Made by a program: the position numbers and the translations under genes. A stretch of DNA of 11,033 bases. It comes from Planctomycetaceae bacterium. GTDB taxonomy: Bacteria > Planctomycetota > Planctomycetia > Planctomycetales > Planctomycetaceae. Location: NCBI GenBank assembly GCA_029259875.1, contig JAJDEK010000139.1, positions 1 to 11,033 on the forward strand, given 5' to 3'. The notes beneath the pieces are model-generated. The model was given only the letters and a program-made list of their open reading frames with translations. It was not told the origin of the DNA and ran no database searches. The first letter of the stretch is position 1; every line of letters starts with the position of its first letter. Below are positions 1 through 6,913 of the stretch, piece after piece.

Positions 1-3
1 TGT

Positions 4-3000
4 TTGAGCAAGCGTTTACTCCCTGCTCTTGTACTATCATTTGTCTGCGCTTCACTGAACCAAGTGTACGCGCAGAATCCAGATAAAGTCGATCCTGCGA
101 AAATCCGTTCGATTCTGTCGGAAAACTGTTTTCAATGTCACGGCCCGGACGTAAAAAAACGAGCAGCTGACCTGAGATTCGATACCAAAGAGGGCGCTTT
201 TGCTGACCTGGACGGCCACAAAGCCATTGTCCCTGGAAATGTCAAACAAAGCGAACTCATCACACGCGTCATATCTAAAGACGCTGATCTCAAAATGCCA
301 CCGGAAGACAGTGGCAAAAAACTGACACCCGAAGAAATTTCCCTGCTAACTCGCTGGATTCAAGAAGGAGCCAATTGGCAGGATCACTGGTCCTATGTGA
401 CACCCAAAAAACCAACAGTCCCTGTCGTGAAACAACCAACCTGGGTCCAAACCCCCATCGATCAATTCATTCTGGCACGATTAGAAAAAGCGGGACTGAA
501 ACCTTCAGTAGAATCAGATCGACGAACGCTTATTAGACGCGTGACTCTCGACCTGACCGGATTGCCTCCAAAACCGCAGGATGTGGAAGCATTCGTGAAT
601 GACAAGTCTCCCAATGCTTATGAAAAAGTGATTGATCGTCTATTAGAATCTCCCCACTACGGCGAACACATGGCGCGTTACTGGCTGGATATCGCCCGCT
701 ATGGTGACACTCATGGATTGCATCTTGATAACTATCGCGAAATGTGGCCTTACCGGGACTGGGTCATTAAGGCCTTTAATACAAATCTCCCCTATGATCG
801 ATTCGTAATTGAACAGTTGGCCGGTGATCTGCTTCCCAATGCCACAATGGATCAACAAATCGCAACCGGTTTTAATCGCTGCCATGTCACTACTAATGAA
901 GGCGGATCTATCGCAGATGAAGTCTACGTTCGTAATGTGATTGATCGCGTTGAAACCACAGGGCAAGCATTCATGGGTCTCACCCTGGGATGTGCTGTGT
1001 GTCATGATCATAAATTTGATCCCTTTACTAAGACCGAATTTTATCAGATGTTTGCCTTCTTCAATAATCTGGATGGCCCTGCCATGGATGGTAACATTAA
1101 GGACTCACCTCCTTCGTTGAGAGTCCCCAACGCACAGCAGTCAAAACAACTGAAAGACTTTAAAGACCAGATTGCAGCTATTAGTAATCAGGGAGCAAGT
1201 AGAACCAAAGCCAATGACCCTGCTTTCCAGGCCTGGTTAAATTGGAAACAACAAATTCAGAAAACGGGGAGCAATCCGACCCTTTCCATTCCACAGCCAG
1301 ATGGCTTGTTGGCAACCTATGCTCTTGATGAAAAAGCAGGGGCTACTGTCGTCAATCAAATCGATGAGAAAAAGAACGGTGTTGTCAAAGGCAAGCCTCG
1401 CTGGGTTGCCGGCAAATTTGGCAACGGGTTTCAATTTACCCCCGGTAGTTACCTGGATCTGGGAAAGACCGGACAATTTAATAAAGCGACCCCCTTCAGC
1501 TTTGCTATCTGGCTCAAAACCAATGGTAGAACGTCAGGCCCTATTGTTTCGAGTCTCAATAAAAATTCACGAGAACGCGGCTATGATCTGCAAATCACAA
1601 ATCGTAGCCTCAGTGTAAGATTAATCGACCGTTGGCCCGGTTATGCGATTCAAGTACAAACGAAAAATAACGAAATCACTCCTAACCAGTGGCATCATGT
1701 TTGTGTAACTTACGATGGTTCTGCCAAAGCACACGGAGTCTCCCTCTTTATTGACGGGAAATCGTCCGAGCTGACCATTTCTTCTGACTCGTTCAAAAAC
1801 ACAACAGCGCTGAATTCTGCCACACTGCTGCTGGGACATTCCAGTGCCAACAAGCATTTGACAAATGGCTTTGTTGATGAATTCAAAATTTACGACCACA
1901 GGCTATCCGAAACTGAAGTCAACCAAGTTTACTTTGACAACCAGATTGCTCCTGTCCTGCAACTGGCAGCGGCGAAACGCACACCTCAGCAAGTCGATTT
2001 ATTAAGGCAATACTATTTAAACCAGTTCGATTCGGAATACCGCAAACTACTGGCAAAGAAAATTCAAGTCAAAGCACAGGAAGAACGGCTCGTCCAATCA
2101 CTACCAACGACTCTTGTCTTTCGTGAACGAAAAGAGATTCGGGAAGCGTTCGATTTAAAACGAGGGCAGTACGATCAGAAGGGTGAGAAAGTCTCACGAA
2201 AAACACCCGCTCAATTCCCAACGATGGCAGCCGAATGGCCTGTGAATCGATTAGGACTTGCCAAATGGCTCGTTGCACCAAATCACCCCTTAACTTCGCG
2301 TGTAGCTGTGAACCGTTTTTGGCAGCAACTATTTGGAATTGGGATTGTGGAAACCAGCGAAGACTTTGGTAACCAGGGAGCCGCTCCCAGTCACCCCGAA
2401 TTGATGGATTGGCTCGCTGTTGACTTCCAGACACACCACTGGGATGTGAAACGCTTTATGAAACAGATTTTGATGTCAGCAACTTATCGACAAAGTTCGA
2501 ACTTGACCCCTGCACTTCATAAAATCGACCCAAAAAACCGTCTCCTGGCCAGAGGCCCGCGTTTCCGTCTGGATGCAGAAATGCTCCGTGATCAAGCTTT
2601 GGCAGTGAGTGGCCTCTTGGTTCCTAATATCGGTGGCTCCAGCGTCAAACCACCCCAACCTGATGGGCTCTGGCACGCAGTCGGTTATTCTGGTTCGAAT
2701 ACGGTCCGCTTCAAAAAAGATACAGGCCCCGACAAAGTCTTCCGTCGCAGCCTATATACTTTCTGGAAACGGACCTCCCCACCACCGGGGATGTCCACCT
2801 TTGATGCCCCCAGCCGTGAAGCCTGCACCACGCGTAGAGAACGCACCAATACGCCACTACAGGCATTGCTGTTGTTAAATGATCCACAGTACCTGGAAGC
2901 AGCCCGCACACTCGGTCAACGCATGATGAAAGAGGGTGGCAAATCTCCTGAAGAACGTATCCAGTTTGCTTACAAACTGGCAACAGCAAAAGTAATCGCT

Positions 3001-3198
3001 CCGGAAGATATGGCACTTACCTTAAATACGTTCAAGGATATGCTTTCGCATTATCAAGCGACCCCCAAAGCGGCGACAGAACTGATTGGCATTGGTGAAT
3101 CCAAGGCAGATGCATCTTTGAATCCACAGGAACTGGCTGCATGGACAATGATTGCAAACCTCATCCTCAATTTGGATGAAGTGATTAGCAAAAACTAA
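4..3198 (+). CDS. Secreted PSCyt1-DUF1549-LamG-DUF1553 cytochrome-like protein
   Basis: Predicted extracytoplasmic diheme protein of 1064 residues; the reaction is unknown. Residues 1-23 look like a Sec signal peptide (KR, a hydrophobic stretch, cleavage near VYA-Q). A PSCyt1 domain follows at about 35-125, with heme motif C42-x-x-C45-H46 and probable axial Met98 in LKMPP. PSCyt2/DUF1549 spans about 145-358 and carries a second heme motif, C330-x-x-C333-H334, in the family signature ending DHKFDP. A LamG/concanavalin-like jellyroll sits at about 435-645, often a carbohydrate-binding fold. PSD1/DUF1553 spans about 745-1010 ([32 protein letters not shown]). The TTG at 4 directly precedes the signal peptide, but an upstream start outside the window is possible and no ribosome binding site is visible. 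The DUF1501 gene follows after 82 bp, the usual planctomycete pairing. A role in polysaccharide breakdown is inferred. Family assignment is very secure; function is not. Confidence 0.93.
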   Translation: MSKRLLPALVLSFVCASLNQVYAQNPDKVDPAKIRSILSENCFQCHGPDVKKRAADLRFDTKEGAFADLDGHKAIVPGNVKQSELITRVISKDADLKMPPEDSGKKLTPEEISLLTRWIQEGANWQDHWSYVTPKKPTVPVVKQPTWVQTPIDQFILARLEKAGLKPSVESDRRTLIRRVTLDLTGLPPKPQDVEAFVNDKSPNAYEKVIDRLLESPHYGEHMARYWLDIARYGDTHGLHLDNYREMWPYRDWVIKAFNTNLPYDRFVIEQLAGDLLPNATMDQQIATGFNRCHVTTNEGGSIADEVYVRNVIDRVETTGQAFMGLTLGCAVCHDHKFDPFTKTEFYQMFAFFNNLDGPAMDGNIKDSPPSLRVPNAQQSKQLKDFKDQIAAISNQGASRTKANDPAFQAWLNWKQQIQKTGSNPTLSIPQPDGLLATYALDEKAGATVVNQIDEKKNGVVKGKPRWVAGKFGNGFQFTPGSYLDLGKTGQFNKATPFSFAIWLKTNGRTSGPIVSSLNKNSRERGYDLQITNRSLSVRLIDRWPGYAIQVQTKNNEITPNQWHHVCVTYDGSAKAHGVSLFIDGKSSELTISSDSFKNTTALNSATLLLGHSSANKHLTNGFVDEFKIYDHRLSETEVNQVYFDNQIAPVLQLAAAKRTPQQVDLLRQYYLNQFDSEYRKLLAKKIQVKAQEERLVQSLPTTLVFRERKEIREAFDLKRGQYDQKGEKVSRKTPAQFPTMAAEWPVNRLGLAKWLVAPNHPLTSRVAVNRFWQQLFGIGIVETSEDFGNQGAAPSHPELMDWLAVDFQTHHWDVKRFMKQILMSATYRQSSNLTPALHKIDPKNRLLARGPRFRLDAEMLRDQALAVSGLLVPNIGGSSVKPPQPDGLWHAVGYSGSNTVRFKKDTGPDKVFRRSLYTFWKRTSPPPGMSTFDAPSREACTTRRERTNTPLQALLLLNDPQYLEAARTLGQRMMKEGGKSPEERIQFAYKLATAKVIAPEDMALTLNTFKDMLSHYQATPKAATELIGIGESKADASLNPQELAAWTMIANLILNLDEVISKN

Positions 3199-3200
3199 TT

Positions 3201-3225
3201 AAATCGATCAACGAAAATTCGATTT
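3201..3225 (+). other. Weak AT-rich hairpin after the cytochrome gene
   Basis: A 7-bp perfect inverted repeat (AAATCGA at 3201-3207, TCGATTT at 3219-3225) with an 11-nt loop starts three bases after the stop codon. A shorter competing hairpin, AAAAT-TCG-ATTTT, overlaps its right arm. No T tract follows, so it is a poor intrinsic terminator. It may stabilise the upstream mRNA end or only attenuate transcription into the DUF1501 gene. Confidence 0.25.
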
Positions 3226-3280
3226 TGGTAACAGTAAATTAAATCTGATACAGCATACATAGAAATTTTAAGGTAGTGTC

Positions 3281-4756
3281 ATGAACCCGATCCAGGATCA
3301 TATCTCACAAATCACACGACGCCATTTTTTCAAATCCGGTGGATTAGGCTTGGGTACGGCTGCACTGGCTTCGCTGGAATCAGGTCAGCAGCAAACACTG
3401 GCGGCAGCTCCTGAAATGAAAGCAACAGGAGGTCTGCCAGGAGTTCCACACTTTGCGCCTAAAGCCAAGCGTGCCATCTATATGTTTATGGCCGGCTCTC
3501 CTTCCCAAATTGATACACTCGACTACAAACCGGGTCTGGAAAAGCTGTTTGATAAAGATCTACCAGAATCCGTTCGCAATGGTCAACGACTCACCACGAT
3601 GACCTCAGGACAGTCGCGTTTTCCTCTCGCCCCATCCAAATTCAAATTTAAAAAGTACGACAATGGTTCGGAAGGAGCCTGGGTTAGTGAGCTTCTGCCA
3701 CACACAGCCGGAATTGTCAAAGACATCTCCATCGTCAGATCACTCTGGACCGAAGCGATCAACCATGACCCGGCGATTACTTACATCTGCACGGGAAATC
3801 AGCTTCCCGGTCGTGCCAGCCTTGGTTCCTGGTTGAGTTATGGCCTGGGTTCCATGAACGAGAATCTTCCTTCGTTTGTTGTCTTGACCTCAACCTGGTC
3901 CGGGCGACAACAAGCACAGGCACTTTATAATCGTCTGTGGGGTAGTGGATTTTTAGCAAGTAAATATTCTGGAGTCTCGCTTCGATCAAAAGGAGACCCG
4001 GTTTTGTTCCTTTCAAATCCTCCGGGGATTTCCTCGAAATTACGACGACGTATGCTGGATACATTAGCCGAAATGAATCAGAACGAATTCAACGCCATCG
4101 GCGATCCGGAAATTCAAACACGCATCTCACAATATGAGATGGCGTTCCGCATGCAAACTTCAGTTCCCGAACTAACAGACATTTCGAAAGAAACCAAAGC
4201 CACACTCGAAATGTATGGCCCCGATGTCCAGAAGCCTGGTACATTCGCCTATCATTGTCTATTGGCCCGTCGCATGGCGGAACGCGGCGTGCGTTTTTCT
4301 CAAATTTTCCATCGTGGCTGGGATCAACATGCCAACATTGCAGGAGATTTACCCAAGCAATGTAAAGACATTGACCAACCTGCTGCCGCATTGGTGAAAG
4401 ACTTGAAGCAACGTGGCCTGCTAGACGACACACTGGTTATTTGGGGCGGCGAATTTGGTCGAACCGCTTACTGCCAGGGAAAACTAACCAAGGAAAACTA
4501 CGGACGAGATCACCATCCACGCTGCTTTAGCGTCTGGATGGCTGGCGGTGGTATCAAAAAGGGAGTGGTCCACGGTGCAACAGATGATTTCAGTTACAAC
4601 ATCACTGAAAATCCTGTTCATATTCATGAATTCAATGCGACCATCTTACAATGTCTGGGAATTGATCATCGTAAACTCAGTTATCGATTCCAGGGATTAG
4701 ATCAGCGTCTGACAGGCGTGGAAGATCATCATCCTGTCAAAGAAATATTGGCTTGA
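3281..4756 (+). CDS. Tat-exported DUF1501 protein (alkaline phosphatase-like fold)
   Basis: A 491-residue DUF1501 (PF07394) protein of the alkaline phosphatase/sulfatase superfamily. The N-terminus holds a twin-arginine motif, [10 protein letters not shown] (residues 12-20), before a small-residue hydrophobic stretch ending near AAAP, so export folded by Tat is expected. Family blocks are intact: [13 protein letters not shown] (72-84), NHDPA (161-165), [15 protein letters not shown] (177-191), GWDQH (346-350), WGGEFGRT (388-395) and GRDHHP (408-413). The Asp, Glu and His residues in these blocks are the likely metal ligands by analogy with the superfamily. The ATG start is supported by AAGG at 3270-3273, seven bases upstream. 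It lies 82 bp after the PSCyt1/DUF1553 gene and is probably cotranscribed. The substrate is unknown; a hydrolase acting on phosphate or sulfate esters is inference from fold only. Confidence 0.93.
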   Translation: MNPIQDHISQITRRHFFKSGGLGLGTAALASLESGQQQTLAAAPEMKATGGLPGVPHFAPKAKRAIYMFMAGSPSQIDTLDYKPGLEKLFDKDLPESVRNGQRLTTMTSGQSRFPLAPSKFKFKKYDNGSEGAWVSELLPHTAGIVKDISIVRSLWTEAINHDPAITYICTGNQLPGRASLGSWLSYGLGSMNENLPSFVVLTSTWSGRQQAQALYNRLWGSGFLASKYSGVSLRSKGDPVLFLSNPPGISSKLRRRMLDTLAEMNQNEFNAIGDPEIQTRISQYEMAFRMQTSVPELTDISKETKATLEMYGPDVQKPGTFAYHCLLARRMAERGVRFSQIFHRGWDQHANIAGDLPKQCKDIDQPAAALVKDLKQRGLLDDTLVIWGGEFGRTAYCQGKLTKENYGRDHHPRCFSVWMAGGGIKKGVVHGATDDFSYNITENPVHIHEFNATILQCLGIDHRKLSYRFQGLDQRLTGVEDHHPVKEILA

Positions 4757-4784
4757 TCAATTTAAATCTACCTCAAACACAAAA

Positions 4785-4826
4785 CGGGCTCACCTATAAA
4801 GGGTGGGCCCGAATGCAATTCGGGCC
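4785..4826 (+). repeat. Two overlapping, mutually exclusive hairpins
   Basis: Hairpin A pairs 4785-4794 with 4802-4811: ten base pairs with one G-U wobble and loop TATAAAG. Hairpin B pairs 4806-4814 with 4818-4826: nine perfect base pairs around a three-base loop, GCA. They share 4806-4811 (GGCCCG), so only one can form at a time. The position, 29 bp after the DUF1501 stop, suits transcript end formation, but no T tract follows either stem. A GAGCGTAGCGAGC motif (4827-4839) follows directly, giving the block the look of a dispersed extragenic palindromic element. Confidence 0.5.
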
Positions 4827-4865
4827 GAGCGTAGCGAGCAGGATGTCTGAGTTCCATTTGACAAT

Positions 4866-4882
4866 TCAGAGGACCTTTCTGA
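4866..4882. repeat. Small hairpin in convergent intergenic region
   Basis: TCAGA at 4866-4870 pairs with TCTGA at 4878-4882 around a seven-base loop; two G-U pairs could extend it inward. Weak alone, but it belongs to a run of five hairpins between the DUF1501 and SASA genes. Confidence 0.25.
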
Positions 4883-4954
4883 GATAGATATAAACTATTT
4901 CAAATTCAGTTTGCAGAATCGTTAACGAACAGTCCGTTTCCACCGCAACATCCA

Positions 4955-4988
4955 GTTGTCTAACGACAACTCCGAATTTCATTCGGAG
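4955..4988. repeat. Back-to-back hairpins downstream of the minus-strand SASA gene
   Basis: GTTGTC (4955-4960) pairs with GACAAC (4965-4970) over loop TAAC. CTCCGAAT (4970-4977) pairs perfectly with ATTCGGAG (4981-4988) over loop TTC; the two stems share base 4970. The second stem has the same core, CCGAAT-n3-ATTCGG, as the hairpin at 4806-4826, which suggests two copies of one palindromic element flanking this intergenic region. It lies 31 bp beyond the SASA stop and could end that transcript, though no U tract follows. Confidence 0.45.
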
Positions 4989-5019
4989 CTACCCAACAGT
5001 TCTTCTCAAGAATAAATGG

Positions 5020-5817
5020 CTATTTCGTCTTCGCTGCTTTCTGCAATTTCAACATCTGCTGAGCATAGCGTTTACCAAACTCCCGCTCACTTTTTGCATT
5101 GAAATGCACTTGATCGCTTTTTGCCGGCAGTCCCTTGGAGGAGGCTACGGCAGTCGCGGGAACCGATTTAGAAATTTTGTGTATCGCATCATTTACGGTA
5201 CTCACCCCTGGTCGCTCTAAAAACTCTCCCAGCTCGCCCATCACAAATGGCAAATCAGGTTCATTCAAATCGGCACGTAGATCGACAATCATTCCGGAAA
5301 GTCGTTTTTGATAAGTGTTATAAAGTTCGGGGTTCTTACACTCAGCTTCACCCTGATGCCAAATCACACCTTTAACCACACCTTGATGCTGGTTTTTCTT
5401 TGCCCACTCCACCGCACGTTCATAAAGATCTTTCCCCTTGACCCAACGGCTGAGTGGAGTTCCACCAAACGCCGCGGGAATCAATCCAATTGTGACTTCA
5501 GGATCTGCATCTGCCATCATCGGTCCGAATCCTGATCCAGGACCTACACCGGCAATTTTTGGTTTATCAAAGTGAAGTGGATCAGTCGCAGGAACCCATT
5601 TGCCTTGTTCATCCAGTTTTAAAACGCGTGGATGCGGCTGATTCTGTTCTGCAACAACCTTCCCACGTCCCGCCATATTTGACTGCCCGATTAACAAATA
5701 GATGTGAAACTTTTCTTTGGCGGGCAACTTCACTGTTTTATCCTCGGCCTGTAATGGGTACAAAGAAACAAACATCCCCAAAACTAAGGTCACATTCAAA
5801 ATCAATTTAATTTTCAT
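5020..5817 (-). CDS. Secreted SASA-domain carbohydrate acetylesterase
   Basis: A 265-residue protein of the sialate O-acetylesterase-like SASA family (PF03629), SGNH-type hydrolases that remove acetyl groups from carbohydrates such as acetylxylan. Residues 1-24 form a Sec signal peptide (KIK, hydrophobic core, LQA-E). The nucleophile block is IGQSNMAGRG with Ser46. GGTPLSRW (118-125) and WHQGE (153-157) are the conserved middle blocks. The final block SDQVHF supplies Asp235 and His238, so the active site looks complete. Length is normal for a single-domain member. The ATG follows an A-rich stretch with no clear Shine-Dalgarno. The gene is divergent from an alpha/beta-hydrolase esterase and convergent with the DUF1501 gene. 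True sialic acid specificity is not implied; plant or algal polysaccharide is as likely. Confidence 0.9.
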   Translation of the reverse strand: MKIKLILNVTLVLGMFVSLYPLQAEDKTVKLPAKEKFHIYLLIGQSNMAGRGKVVAEQNQPHPRVLKLDEQGKWVPATDPLHFDKPKIAGVGPGSGFGPMMADADPEVTIGLIPAAFGGTPLSRWVKGKDLYERAVEWAKKNQHQGVVKGVIWHQGEAECKNPELYNTYQKRLSGMIVDLRADLNEPDLPFVMGELGEFLERPGVSTVNDAIHKISKSVPATAVASSKGLPAKSDQVHFNAKSEREFGKRYAQQMLKLQKAAKTK

Positions 5818-5868
5818 TTTTTGGCATTCTTATAGGAAATGAGAGACGCTTTGATCTAACTTTAATTT

Positions 5869-5898
5869 ACTATAGAGAGAACTGTAATTCGATATCAA
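5869..5898 (-). promoter_or_regulatory. Sigma70-like promoter for the SASA esterase
   Basis: Read on the minus strand, TTGATA (5898-5893) and TATAGT (5874-5869) are separated by 18 bp, each one mismatch from the sigma70 consensus. The predicted start near 5862 gives a leader of about 45 bases. No equally good match was found on the + strand for the divergent hydrolase gene. Motif match only; planctomycete promoters are poorly characterised. Confidence 0.4.
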
Positions 5899-5936
5899 GT
5901 ATCTATTCTAAAGTATATTCAAGGAATTTCAGCAGC

Positions 5937-6854
5937 ATGCCTTCAAAATTTCAGAACACAATCTTCAGCGTTTCTCTGTTTCTCTCCGTTTGTCTCGTCG
6001 GATTGTACTCAACGACATCATTGAATGCGGCTGACAGAAAACCTGCTACTTCAAAAGCAGGCTGGAAACCACTAAAAGGTGCTGAATTCAAAGTCTACAA
6101 AACAACGGAGCAAGGTGATCTGCATCTTAATATTTTTAAACCCAAAGATTGGAAACAGGGAGATTCCCGGCCAGCAATTGTTTTCTTTTTCGGTGGCGGC
6201 TGGACCGGCGGTAATCCGAGTCAATTCGAGCCACACTGTAAATACCTGGCATCAAGAGGTATGGTTGCTTGCGCTGCGGAATACCGCATCAAATCTAAAC
6301 ACAAGACAACCCCTTTTGAATGTGTGGCAGACGGAAAGTCTGCCGTCCGCTGGATTCGTCAACACGCTAAGGAACTGGGCATTGACCCGAATCGCATCGT
6401 TTCAGGCGGAGGTTCTGCGGGAGGTCATGTCGCCGCCTGTACGGGAACCGTGATTGGTTTTGAAGAACCCAATGAAAAGAAACAAATTTCATCAGCCCCT
6501 AATGCAATGGCCTTATTCAATCCGGTTGTGGATACCACTGAAACAGGTTGGAAAGGCGGACCCAAACAACTTGGCAAACGCTGCAAAGAAATTTCTCCCA
6601 TCCATTTCATACGTAATGACCTACCTCCAACAATCATTTTCCATGGCACGGCTGACAAAGCGGTTCCGATTGAAAATGTCGAACGATTCACCAAGCAGAT
6701 GAAAGCAAAGAAAAACCGCTGCGAACTTATTGCCTACAAAGATCAGGGACACGGATTTTTCAATCTGAATAAAGGCAAAAAGAACTATAACTCGACAGTG
6801 GAAAAACTCGACGCATTCCTGACGTCCCTCGGATACCTCAGTCCCCCAAAATAA
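5937..6854 (+). CDS. Secreted alpha/beta-hydrolase esterase (BD-FAE-like)
   Basis: A 305-residue alpha/beta hydrolase resembling the BD-FAE/acetyl esterase group, which cleaves small acyl or feruloyl esters from polysaccharides. A Sec signal peptide covers about residues 1-31 (hydrophobic 9-24, LNA-AD). The oxyanion region is FFGGGWTGG (84-92), where most relatives have HGGGW. Nucleophile Ser160 sits in GGGSAGGH (157-164). Asp240 in HGTADKAVP and His272 in DQGHGFF complete the triad. The ATG start is supported by AAGGA at 5921-5925, eleven bases upstream. It diverges from the SASA esterase, and the large dehydrogenase follows 59 bp downstream on the same strand, consistent with an operon. The substrate is inferred from family and neighbours; a dienelactone hydrolase-like or peptidase role is a less likely alternative. 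Confidence 0.9.
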   Translation: MPSKFQNTIFSVSLFLSVCLVGLYSTTSLNAADRKPATSKAGWKPLKGAEFKVYKTTEQGDLHLNIFKPKDWKQGDSRPAIVFFFGGGWTGGNPSQFEPHCKYLASRGMVACAAEYRIKSKHKTTPFECVADGKSAVRWIRQHAKELGIDPNRIVSGGGSAGGHVAACTGTVIGFEEPNEKKQISSAPNAMALFNPVVDTTETGWKGGPKQLGKRCKEISPIHFIRNDLPPTIIFHGTADKAVPIENVERFTKQMKAKKNRCELIAYKDQGHGFFNLNKGKKNYNSTVEKLDAFLTSLGYLSPPK

Positions 6855-6913
6855 ACACTTTTATTTGTCTCTCCAAAATTGCCCTCATTTCGCCTGAAAT
6901 AGGAATACAAAAC

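Noticed and set aside
643..1011. Long antisense open frames inside the large genes (for example 643-1011, 2069-2434 and 4089-4433 on the minus strand)
   Set aside because: They lie opposite conserved, recognised domains, have no recognisable motif, and look like by-products of codon use in the true genes.
4858..4894. Perfect -35 hexamer TTGACA (4858-4863) with TATAAA (4889-4894) on the + strand
   Set aside because: The spacing is 25 bp, and nothing close to a -10 lies 16-18 bp from TTGACA. The stretch also leads only into the antisense side of the SASA gene.
5851..5876. TTGATC and TATAGA as a + strand promoter for the alpha/beta hydrolase
   Set aside because: The spacer is only 14 bp and the -35 is weak. 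The same AT-rich core reads better as the minus-strand promoter.
6855..6913. Independent promoter for the PVC dehydrogenase in the 59-bp gap
   Set aside because: No paired -35/-10 match was found; cotranscription with the upstream hydrolase is simpler.
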